Positions 57,652-64,000 of a DNA stretch of 64,000 nucleotides are shown here, one piece after another. The position numbers were made by a program, and so were the translations under genes. Numbering within the stretch: position 1 is the first letter of the stretch; each line of letters begins with the position of its first letter. Under the pieces are notes generated by a model, which was not told where the DNA came from, did not search any database, and was given only the letters and a program-made list of their open reading frames with translations. Source of the stretch: CAIWTU01 sp963815135 (GTDB lineage: Bacteria; Desulfobacterota; Desulfuromonadia; Geobacterales; Geobacteraceae); the NCBI GenBank assembly GCA_963815135.1, contig CAWFFO010000011.1, forward strand, positions 682,001 through 746,000. Reading direction: 5' to 3'.

Positions 57652-58680
57652 ATGGTATTCCAGGTAATCTGGTTCGTATTGTGGGGTGTTTTGTGGTCGG
57701 TTTACTTCATGCTTGACGGGTTCGTTTTCGGGGTGGGCATCCTGGAAAATTACATCGGCAGGGACGATGTGGGCAAGAGGGTGATGATCAATACCATCGG
57801 TCCCGTGTGGGATGGTAACGAGGTGTGGCTCATCACCGCGGGCGGGGCCACCTTCGCGGCTTTTCCCACCACCTATGCGCTGATGTTCAGTTACTTGTAC
57901 ACGGCACTCCTTCTGCTCCTGTTTGCCCTGATAATACGTGGAGTCTCCTTTGAATTTCGAGGAAAAATGGAAGGAGCCGGTTGGAAAAAGGCTTGGGACG
58001 CCGCTATCTTTCTCGGCAGTTTCCTGCCGGCCCTGCTGTTCGGGGTAGCATTCGGCAATATCTTCAAAGGGTTGCCCATGGACGCATCGGGTTACCACGG
58101 ATCGCTGATCGGGCTTTTGAATCCATACGGGTTGCTGACGGGTATCCTGTTCGTTCTCCTGTTCATGGTGCATGGAGCCCTGTACCTGTCGGTCAAGACT
58201 ATCGGCGACCTGAAAGCCCGGGCTGTCAACACGGCAAACAAATTATGGCCCTCGCTACTTGTCGTAGCCGCGATATTCCTGGTTTACACCAAGTTTGCGA
58301 CAAAGCTTTATGACAATTTCTTTTCGGTTCCGCCACTGCTTGTTGTTCCACTGGCAGCGGTTGCCGCTCTTGTGGCAGTTCGTGTGTTCACCGCAAAAGG
58401 GGCATTGCTGAAGGCGTTCACCGCATCCTGCCTTACCGTGGTGCTGGTGGTTGCCACCGGGGTTGTCGGACTGTTCCCGAACCTGATCCCTTCAAACATG
58501 GACGCCGCGTACAGTCTGACGATTTTCAATTCATCGTCCAGTCCGTACACGCTGAAAATAATGACGGTGGTTGCGCTGATATTCGTGCCGATCGTTATTG
58601 CCTACAAAATATGGGTATACAGGATTTTCCGCGGTCCCGTGACCGAGGATGCGGTGCTGGCAGACAAGCAGGCTTACTGA
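57652..58680 (+). CDS. cydB: cytochrome bd quinol oxidase subunit II
   Basis: Second membrane subunit: WFVLWGVLWSVYFMLDGFVFGVG, NTIGPVWDGNEVWLI and GGATFAAFPTTYA are typical. 342 residues, about eight helices. Its start follows the cydA stop by one base, with GGAGG inside the end of cydA. No cydX-like small frame or cydDC genes are visible next to it. Confidence 0.95.
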   Translation: MVFQVIWFVLWGVLWSVYFMLDGFVFGVGILENYIGRDDVGKRVMINTIGPVWDGNEVWLITAGGATFAAFPTTYALMFSYLYTALLLLLFALIIRGVSFEFRGKMEGAGWKKAWDAAIFLGSFLPALLFGVAFGNIFKGLPMDASGYHGSLIGLLNPYGLLTGILFVLLFMVHGALYLSVKTIGDLKARAVNTANKLWPSLLVVAAIFLVYTKFATKLYDNFFSVPPLLVVPLAAVAALVAVRVFTAKGALLKAFTASCLTVVLVVATGVVGLFPNLIPSNMDAAYSLTIFNSSSSPYTLKIMTVVALIFVPIVIAYKIWVYRIFRGPVTEDAVLADKQAY

Positions 58681-58720
58681 AGCTGATCCCTGTCCCGGCA
58701 TGACACCGGTTGTAACAGAG

Positions 58721-58762
58721 AGCCCCTTGCGTCATTCGAAAAATCACGTAAGGGGCTTTTTT
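58721..58762 (+). terminator. terminator after cydB
   Basis: A 12-bp stem, AGCCCCTTGCGT (58721-58732) with ACGTAAGGGGCT (58746-58757, one mismatch), followed by six Ts. The remaining bases to 58913 show no gene. Confidence 0.9.
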
Positions 58763-58913
58763 ATTTCTGGGGCTGACTGCCGTTAATGCCTGTGCAGTGA
58801 GCGGGAGAAAAAATTCCAACTTTTGCCTGAATGACGAGAAAAACCTTTCAGGATTTTCTGCGAGACCATCAAACATATCAGCCGAAGACGCAGATTAATG
58901 AATTAATTAATAG

Positions 58914-58941
58914 TTGAATCTTTCTGGCGAACAGGTATATT
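58914..58941 (+). promoter_or_regulatory. promoter of the HDOD/GGDEF operon
   Basis: TTGAAT (58914-58919), 16 bases, TATATT (58936-58941). The transcript would begin just before two small hairpins in the leader. Confidence 0.5.
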
Positions 58942-58962
58942 TATAACCCTGCTAAAATCAGA

Positions 58963-59003
58963 GACCTGTACCTTCAGGTCGGTTGTCCCGAAACTTCAGG
59001 GAC
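58963..59003 (+). other. two consecutive hairpins in the operon leader
   Basis: GACCTG/CAGGTC (58963-58968, 58975-58980) and GTCCC/GGGAC (58985-58989, 58999-59003) are separated by four bases and lie 38 bases before the first start codon. No known riboswitch core is present. Confidence 0.5.
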
Positions 59004-59040
59004 GTTAAATGAACAGTTCCGGATAACCAGGAGATTACAG

Positions 59041-59358
59041 ATGCAAAGAATCCCCATCATGCAGGCGAAGCCCGGTATGGAACTCGCCCGCGACATCCGC
59101 AGGTCCGATTTGGTTGATGGCCCACCCATATGCGGCAAAGGGGTGGAATTGACTTTTTCGCTGATAGACCGGCTTAAAAGAATGGGTATCCAGACCATAA
59201 CCGTGGTAGGACATCCGGTGTGGGTCGAGGGGGACAAAACCCCGCAGCAGCTCCTGGATGATCTGGACAGGCGATTCAGGAAGGTAGGCGACGATCCTCT
59301 TACAGGAAAGCTGAAGGGAATCTACCGGGCAAACCTGTTGAAATCCTCGGGAGAGTGA
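59041..59358 (+). CDS. small conserved-looking protein of the HDOD operon
   Basis: 105 residues, soluble. The opening RIPIMQAKPGMELARDI resembles the leader region of some HD-GYP-type regulators (LKPGMvLArDI), but no HD domain follows. The first gene of a four-gene unit, followed one base after its stop by the HDOD gene. AGGAGA precedes the ATG. Probably an accessory of the signalling proteins downstream; no activity is claimed. Confidence 0.75.
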   Translation: MQRIPIMQAKPGMELARDIRRSDLVDGPPICGKGVELTFSLIDRLKRMGIQTITVVGHPVWVEGDKTPQQLLDDLDRRFRKVGDDPLTGKLKGIYRANLLKSSGE

Positions 59359-59359
59359 A

Positions 59360-60214
59360 TTGGAAGACAAACGCAAGGAAATCAGGACCATCATAATGAA
59401 CACCAAGAGCCTGCCCACCCTGCCGGGTATCATCACCAGGCTCAACGCCCTGGCCGGCAACGACAGGACCTCGATTCCTGAAATGGCCCGACTGGTATCC
59501 TCTGACCAGGTTCTCTCCGCAAGGATCCTGAAACTGGCCAATTCTCCCTCGTACGGCTTCTACCGTGTATCCTCCATCTCCAACGCCATGATTCTTCTCG
59601 GCGTGGACGTGGTGAAAAGCCTTGCGATCAGTTCTTCCATATTTGAAATTATGGAGAAAAACAGCGTCGGGCTCTGGGAGCATTCCCTGGGCGCCGGTCT
59701 GGCGGCGAATATAATCGGGCGCCGCATCGGTATCAAGAATTGCGAAGAGGTCTCGACCGCCGCACTGCTTCACGATATCGGCAAGGTAATAATCAGGATC
59801 AACTTCGGTGACGATTACCGTAATCTCCTGGCCCTGATCGACAGGGAAGAAATATACATGCTGGAGGCCGAGAGAGAACTGCTCGGCACCGATCACGCCC
59901 AGGTCGGTGCCTGGCTGGCCAAAAGCTGGTTCCTCCCGGACAGGCTCGTGGAGACCATTGCCTGTCACCACGATGTGAATGCTTCCCTGGAATTTCCCCT
60001 GCAGACGTCCATCGTCCACCTCTCCGACGTCCTGGTAAAGGCAAGCGGTTTCGGTTTCAGCGGCGACGAACTGGTTCCCCTCATCCAGCCCGCGGCATGG
60101 GATAAGCTGGCAATGACCGAACCGCTTCTGGAAGAGATTGTGGAAGAATTCGAGGAAAAGCTGATCGACGCCAAGAATTTCAGCCTGGAGATGCAAACCG
60201 CCGATGAACCCTAA
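59360..60214 (+). CDS. HDOD-domain signalling protein
   Basis: A 284-residue cytoplasmic protein of HDOD type: LPTLPGIITRLNALA, MARLVSSDQVLSARILKLANS, AALLHDIGKVIIR and ACHHDVNASL. HDOD proteins are usually non-catalytic HD relatives acting in signalling and development. TTG start immediately after the preceding stop; the end overlaps the next gene by 11 bases. Confidence 0.88.
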   Translation: MEDKRKEIRTIIMNTKSLPTLPGIITRLNALAGNDRTSIPEMARLVSSDQVLSARILKLANSPSYGFYRVSSISNAMILLGVDVVKSLAISSSIFEIMEKNSVGLWEHSLGAGLAANIIGRRIGIKNCEEVSTAALLHDIGKVIIRINFGDDYRNLLALIDREEIYMLEAERELLGTDHAQVGAWLAKSWFLPDRLVETIACHHDVNASLEFPLQTSIVHLSDVLVKASGFGFSGDELVPLIQPAAWDKLAMTEPLLEEIVEEFEEKLIDAKNFSLEMQTADEP

Positions 60215-61166
60215 GGTCAGAATAACGGTTATCACTGAAGACCGGGACCTCGCCGCAGGCCTGGAAATACGCCTGCAGAGCAAGGGTTACCATGTGCTGC
60301 CGATTACCGTAATGTCGGGCGTTTTCGGTGCTGTCTACTCCGATCCGCCCGATCTGATTATAATCGACATTTCCTCGCGGAATTCCGAGGCTGATTCCAT
60401 AATAAGGAACATCAAGGGCGACAGTTATTTCAGTACCATTCCGGTTATCGGACTGCTGAACGGAGACCAGGACGATTCATTTGCCTGGGATGAGCGACAG
60501 GTTGATGACTTCGTTTTTATTCCCGTCAATTACAAGGAGCTGTTCTGCCGGATTGCTCTTTCACTGCACAGGATAAAGAGGATCTTCGACAATAATCCCC
60601 TGACCCGTCTCCCCGGAAACACATCGATACAACGCGCGGTCGAGCAGGCGTTGGGTAAACCGATGGCTGTCTGTTACATAGACATAAATCATTTCAAGCC
60701 ATATAACGATGTATACGGTTTTTCCCGCGGCGACGAAATTCTGCGCATGCTGGCTCGAATCATGTTCATTGCCGTAAAAGAATCCGGCGGCGGTTTCTCC
60801 GGTCATATCGGCGGCGACGATTTCGTCTTCATAGTTCCCATTGAGCAGGCCGAACCGGTCTGCAAGACAATTATCCGCAATTTCGGTGCAATAGCCGCAG
60901 ACCTTTTCGATGAGCGGGAAAAGAAAAATGGCTATTACATGGGTGTGAACCGTGGCGGCCAGGAGGAAAAATTTCCCCTGCTGGCCATTGCCATCGCCGT
61001 TGTCCCGACCGGGACACCAAGGCTGAAACATTACGGACAGGTAGCGGAAAGTGCGGCCGAACTGAAAAAGCTCGCGAAAAAATCCAGTGAAAGCAGTTAC
61101 GTGGTAGACCGCCGGAAAGTGGACGCATTGTCTGGAAGTCCGGCGACCGCTTCGATCAAAATGTGA
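60204..61166 (+). CDS. receiver-like + GGDEF protein with GGDDF motif
   Basis: 320 residues. Residues 1-125 look like a receiver fold (LIIIDIS, IPVIGLLNG), but conserved acidic residues are not fully clear. A GGDEF domain follows (CYIDINHFKPYND, SRGDEILRMLA), with active-site loop GGDDF in place of GGDEF/GGEEF; Asp for the last acidic residue may weaken or alter activity. The position corresponding to PleD Asp344 is Asp, not the Ser of cGAMP-making Hypr enzymes. Translationally coupled to the HDOD gene. Confidence 0.85.
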   Translation: MNPKVRITVITEDRDLAAGLEIRLQSKGYHVLPITVMSGVFGAVYSDPPDLIIIDISSRNSEADSIIRNIKGDSYFSTIPVIGLLNGDQDDSFAWDERQVDDFVFIPVNYKELFCRIALSLHRIKRIFDNNPLTRLPGNTSIQRAVEQALGKPMAVCYIDINHFKPYNDVYGFSRGDEILRMLARIMFIAVKESGGGFSGHIGGDDFVFIVPIEQAEPVCKTIIRNFGAIAADLFDEREKKNGYYMGVNRGGQEEKFPLLAIAIAVVPTGTPRLKHYGQVAESAAELKKLAKKSSESSYVVDRRKVDALSGSPATASIKM

Positions 61167-61177
61167 GGTATGAATAA

Positions 61178-62134
61178 ATGACTGGTGAAACCCTGAATGA
61201 CTCCGGGTCTTTCCCGGTATTGATCGTTGAAGACAATCTACTGATGCGCAGGATACTGGAAGGGTACCTGATTGAAATGGGCCTTTCCGTGGTTGCCGTT
61301 GAAAACGGGCAGCAGGCCCTTGAAATTCTGGAAAAGGACTACTTTCCGCTGGTCATCACTGACTGGGTCATGCCGGAAATGGACGGTCTGGCGCTTTGCC
61401 GAACCATCAGGGAGAGCTATTACAAGGGCTATGTCTATATTATTCTGCTCACCGGGCAGGACAAGAAAGAAGACCTGATATCGGGCCTGAGCGCCGGTGC
61501 GGATGAATACCTCGTAAAACCGGTGAACCGCCTTGAACTGGCGGTCAGGCTGAAGACCGCCGGGAGGATCCTGGAACTTCAGAACTCCCTGAAAAGGAGC
61601 TACGAGGAAATCAAGCTCCTTTCCACCAAAGACCCGTTGACAAAACTCTTCAACCGCGGCTATCTCGACGAACGCCTTCCCCAGGAGGTCAAACGCACCT
61701 TCAGGTTCGAACGTCCTCTTTCCATCGCCCTGTTTGACCTGGACCACTTCAAGACAATCAACGACACATACGGACACCCGGCCGGAGACCGTGTGCTGCA
61801 GGATTGCGCCGACTGTGTCCGGAGATCCGTGCGCGGAGAAATAGACTGGCTGGCCCGCTACGGAGGCGAGGAGTTCCTGATTGTCCTTCCGGAGACCAAT
61901 TTTGCCGGGGCCATGGCCTGCGCGGAGAGGCTGCGCAGGGAAATTTCCGAACTGGTCAGCATCATTGAAGGTTCGGAAATACGGTTTACAGCCAGCTTCG
62001 GTGTTTCGAGCTTCACACCGACGGATCAGAAGGAGGACCTGACCATGGCTAATGTTCTCATCGAGAAGGCCGACCAGTGCCTGTACCTGGCCAAGAAGGA
62101 AGGTCGCAACTGCATCCGGTCCATTCAGCTGTGA
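61178..62134 (+). CDS. response regulator diguanylate cyclase (REC-GGDEF)
   Basis: 318 residues: an intact receiver (VEDN, phospho-Asp in VITDWVMPEMDG, LLTGQD, VKPVN) and a GGDEF domain with FDLDHFKTINDTYGH, GDRVLQDCADCV and RYGGEEFLIVLPE. It should make c-di-GMP when phosphorylated. The inhibitory RxxD site five residues before GGEEF is not conserved (GEID), so product inhibition may be lost. Last gene of the operon; a cognate kinase is not in view. Confidence 0.92.
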   Translation: MTGETLNDSGSFPVLIVEDNLLMRRILEGYLIEMGLSVVAVENGQQALEILEKDYFPLVITDWVMPEMDGLALCRTIRESYYKGYVYIILLTGQDKKEDLISGLSAGADEYLVKPVNRLELAVRLKTAGRILELQNSLKRSYEEIKLLSTKDPLTKLFNRGYLDERLPQEVKRTFRFERPLSIALFDLDHFKTINDTYGHPAGDRVLQDCADCVRRSVRGEIDWLARYGGEEFLIVLPETNFAGAMACAERLRREISELVSIIEGSEIRFTASFGVSSFTPTDQKEDLTMANVLIEKADQCLYLAKKEGRNCIRSIQL

Positions 62135-62236
62135 TACCGATTCCATTTGAATACTTCAAGTCCCGCCTTCGGTATTTCCAGGTCGTGATTAAGGGCCTGT
62201 TTGCCGTGAATGAAATGGTACTTTAATGCGATGCAT

Positions 62237-63127
62237 TTATCCACTCCGGATAGCGTGAACGGCCAGGAAGAGCAGGGCCATCCCGATCAGAAGCATTCCC
62301 GCCCCTTCGAAAATCCCCGGTTTCTCCCCCAGCTGAAGCCATGCGGTAAGCACACCCACCAGGGGAATTGCCAGTGAGCCCATGCCGGCAACTCCTGCCG
62401 GAAGTTTCTCAAGGATAAACAGCCAAAGAAACCAGGCAATGGCATTGCTGAGCACTACGTTGTAGAAAAGTGCGGCGAGAAAAGACGGGGTCCAGTGAAT
62501 GGGGACTTCCGGTACAATCAAGGCGATGATTACCAGTGGAATAGCGCCGAACAGCATTTGCCAGGTGGTGAGCTGAAGAAGCGGTATTTTGCCCTTTTTC
62601 TGCAGCAGTTTTGCCACGATGACGCTGGCGCCCCAGCTGATGCCTGCCATGACGGCCAGGAACTGGGAAAACAGTCCGCTTCGTGCGTGCCAGGGATCGA
62701 ATATCAGAGTCAGGCCGCAAAAGGCAAAGAGGATCGCAGGCCATTGTGCGCCCCTTATCCTGTCTCCCAGGAAGAACCGGGCAAAAATGAGAACCCAGAA
62801 CGGCATGGTATAAACGAGCACGCTCGTTTTCCCAGCGCCACCTTCCACCAGCGCCCAGAAGGCAAATCCGAGAAAACCGGTTGTCTGCAGCAGCCCAAGC
62901 AGGATGATTTGCATGGCACCCTCGGGAACCGCAAGACCTCCCCTCCCGGGCAGCAGAGGTAAGAGAACGAATGCTCCCAGCATAGCCCGCAGTGCGGCAA
63001 AGGTAAAGGGACCGCAATCCCTGAGGGCTACCTTCATGACCACCCAGTTATATCCCCAGATCAGCGAAAGAATGACGAGGGCGATAACGGCGGAACGGGT
63101 GGCATTCTGAGAGAGGGACGGTTTCAT
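62237..63127 (-). CDS. EamA/DMT-superfamily transporter
   Basis: About 296 residues with ten hydrophobic helices and the EamA duplicated fold (LSLIWGYNWVVMKVAL in the first half, FLAVMAGISWGASVIVAK in the second). Substrate unknown; relatives export amino acids or metabolites. Three possible starts (TTG 63151, GTG 63139, ATG 63127); the first overlaps the upstream TGA as TTGA, suggesting coupling to the glycohydrolase gene. No start has a good ribosome site. Confidence 0.82.
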   Translation of the reverse strand: MKPSLSQNATRSAVIALVILSLIWGYNWVVMKVALRDCGPFTFAALRAMLGAFVLLPLLPGRGGLAVPEGAMQIILLGLLQTTGFLGFAFWALVEGGAGKTSVLVYTMPFWVLIFARFFLGDRIRGAQWPAILFAFCGLTLIFDPWHARSGLFSQFLAVMAGISWGASVIVAKLLQKKGKIPLLQLTTWQMLFGAIPLVIIALIVPEVPIHWTPSFLAALFYNVVLSNAIAWFLWLFILEKLPAGVAGMGSLAIPLVGVLTAWLQLGEKPGIFEGAGMLLIGMALLFLAVHAIRSG

Positions 63128-63147
63128 GGTATTTGTCACATGAGTTC

Positions 63148-64000
63148 TCAAGCCCGGGTTTTCCTTACGAACTCATCCGGCAGGGGCTCTGTTCTCATGA
63201 TCCATTCCGGCGGGATATTGCGTGAGGAGAGGGCGACGATGCCGGCCACGATGGCGCAGGTCGTGTCACGGTCGCCCAGGCCGTCCACCGTTCGCCATAT
63301 GGCTTTTGCGAAATCTCCGAGATTATGCGCCGCGCTCCAGAGACAGAACGGGACAGTGTCCTGGGCCGACACATTATTGCCGGTACCCAGCTGCCGCATC
63401 GCCGTGGACAGGTCATCGGCAGGAATGTGCAGGGATTTTTCCACCCCTGATCTTGTGAGACTTTCCGGAACAAAGGGCAGTATTTCGCGCAAAAAATCAA
63501 TGCCCGAAGGGAAATTCCTTGTGGCAGCGATCGATGCCGCTGCGGCGACCGCCATCGCCCCGGCCTGGCCTTCTGGATGAGCATGGGTCACCATGGCGGA
63601 AAGTCCGGCTTCCCGGGCTGCCCTCTCAGGGACGCTGCTGAAAAACCCGCCTATGGGCGCTGCACGCATTGCCCCGCCGTTGCCGTAAGAACCCCCGCCG
63701 AAAAGGGCAGGAGCAACCTTACGCCAGTCTTCTCCGGCGGCAATGTCTGTCAGCAATTTTTTCGCCCCGCCTGCGTATCCGCGCCATGGTTGGCGCATGA
63801 ACCTTTCGGCAAAGGCTTTCGCCAACGCATCCTGGTCAATCCGTCCATAATTTTTCAGGACTTCGACAATGGACAGGGTCATGTGGGTGTCGTCGGTCCA
63901 TTGCCAGGGTGCTTCAGGCAACTGCCGCCCGGCCGGCGACTGGAAAAAAAACATTTCTCCGAAGGCGTCACCGACAGATAATCCTTCCAGGCTCAGAAGC
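63148..64000 (-). CDS. ADP-ribosylglycohydrolase (cut by window end)
   Basis: Removes ADP-ribose from proteins or small molecules; DraG is the model. The frame enters from the right edge: LLSLEGLSVGDAFGEMFF is the family N-terminus, so only about ten to twenty residues lie outside. Metal-site motifs WTDDTHM, GNGGAMRAAPIGG and GLGDRDTTCAIVAG are intact. An internal ATG at 63954 is not the true start. No ADP-ribosyltransferase gene is adjacent. Confidence 0.88.
   Translation of the reverse strand, partial: LLSLEGLSVGDAFGEMFFFQSPAGRQLPEAPWQWTDDTHMTLSIVEVLKNYGRIDQDALAKAFAERFMRQPWRGYAGGAKKLLTDIAAGEDWRKVAPALFGGGSYGNGGAMRAAPIGGFFSSVPERAAREAGLSAMVTHAHPEGQAGAMAVAAAASIAATRNFPSGIDFLREILPFVPESLTRSGVEKSLHIPADDLSTAMRQLGTGNNVSAQDTVPFCLWSAAHNLGDFAKAIWRTVDGLGDRDTTCAIVAGIVALSSRNIPPEWIMRTEPLPDEFVRKTRA

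Noticed and set aside
60204..62134. Hypr-type (cGAMP-producing) GGDEF enzymes, suggested by the Geobacter-like setting and riboswitch
   Set aside because: Both proteins have Asp at the position equivalent to PleD Asp344, where Hypr enzymes have Ser.

Overview
The window looks like chromosomal DNA of a Geobacter-like member of the Desulfuromonadales (Deltaproteobacteria). The basis is gene content and order, not a database search. It has an NtrY/NtrX sigma-54 pair, a three-gene quinone-linked succinate dehydrogenase/fumarate reductase (C-A-B order), hydroxylamine reductase, rubrerythrin, rubredoxin and ferredoxin proteins, HDOD/GGDEF/HD-GYP signalling genes, a GEMM-I type cyclic-dinucleotide riboswitch, and the blocks spoIID-queA-tgt-yajC-secD-secF-recJ and xseA-xseB-ispA-dxs. 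Oxygen- and nitrosative-stress genes sit beside anaerobic metabolism. No tRNA, rRNA, CRISPR array, prophage or insertion sequence was recognised.

Layout. 0-6 kb: the end of an unknown gene, ntrY-ntrX, a rubredoxin/MoaD-like fusion, a ferredoxin and an FRG-domain protein. 6-14 kb: a NapH-like membrane ferredoxin, NDH-2, a small sirohaem sulfite/nitrite reductase divergent from hcp with an FNR/HcpR-like site between them, a DUF1810 protein and a beta-carbonic anhydrase. 14-18 kb: the riboswitch followed by a very long coiled-coil protein with related domains at its two ends, split in this sequence by a -1 frame change at an A AAA AAG heptamer. 18-26 kb: a triplicated Spy-like periplasmic protein, an M23 peptidase, crotonase/3-hydroxyacyl-CoA dehydrogenase/thiolase, a YciH/SUI1 protein, an L,D-transpeptidase and an unusual phosphofructokinase. 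26-32 kb: acyl-CoA dehydrogenase, sdh/frd, an RlmI-like methyltransferase and an ArsR regulator. 32-37 kb: two oligopeptide-transporter ATPases without permeases and a GAF/HD-GYP protein, followed by AT-rich non-coding DNA. 37-46 kb: the queuosine, Sec and recJ block. 46-53 kb: a CDF transporter, rubrerythrin, a YibQ-like polysaccharide deacetylase, an orphan ParA-like ATPase and the xseA-dxs operon. 55-64 kb: an Rrf2 regulator upstream of cydAB, an HDOD/diguanylate-cyclase operon, an EamA transporter and an ADP-ribosylglycohydrolase cut by the window edge.

Themes. Thiolase, hydroxyacyl-CoA dehydrogenase, crotonase and acyl-CoA dehydrogenase together cover short-chain acyl-CoA (C4-type) oxidation feeding the quinone pool, which Sdh/Frd, NDH-2 and cytochrome bd also serve. 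Cyclic-dinucleotide signalling appears four times: the riboswitch, the HD-GYP protein and two GGDEF proteins.

Quality warning. Two blocks (about 42.59-43.47 kb and 52.97-54.98 kb) contain about 18 single-base indels inside otherwise well-conserved essential genes (secD, secF, ispA, dxs). These are best read as sequence or assembly errors. A 190-bp repeat occurs twice in opposite orientation, at 22.9 kb and 37.1 kb.
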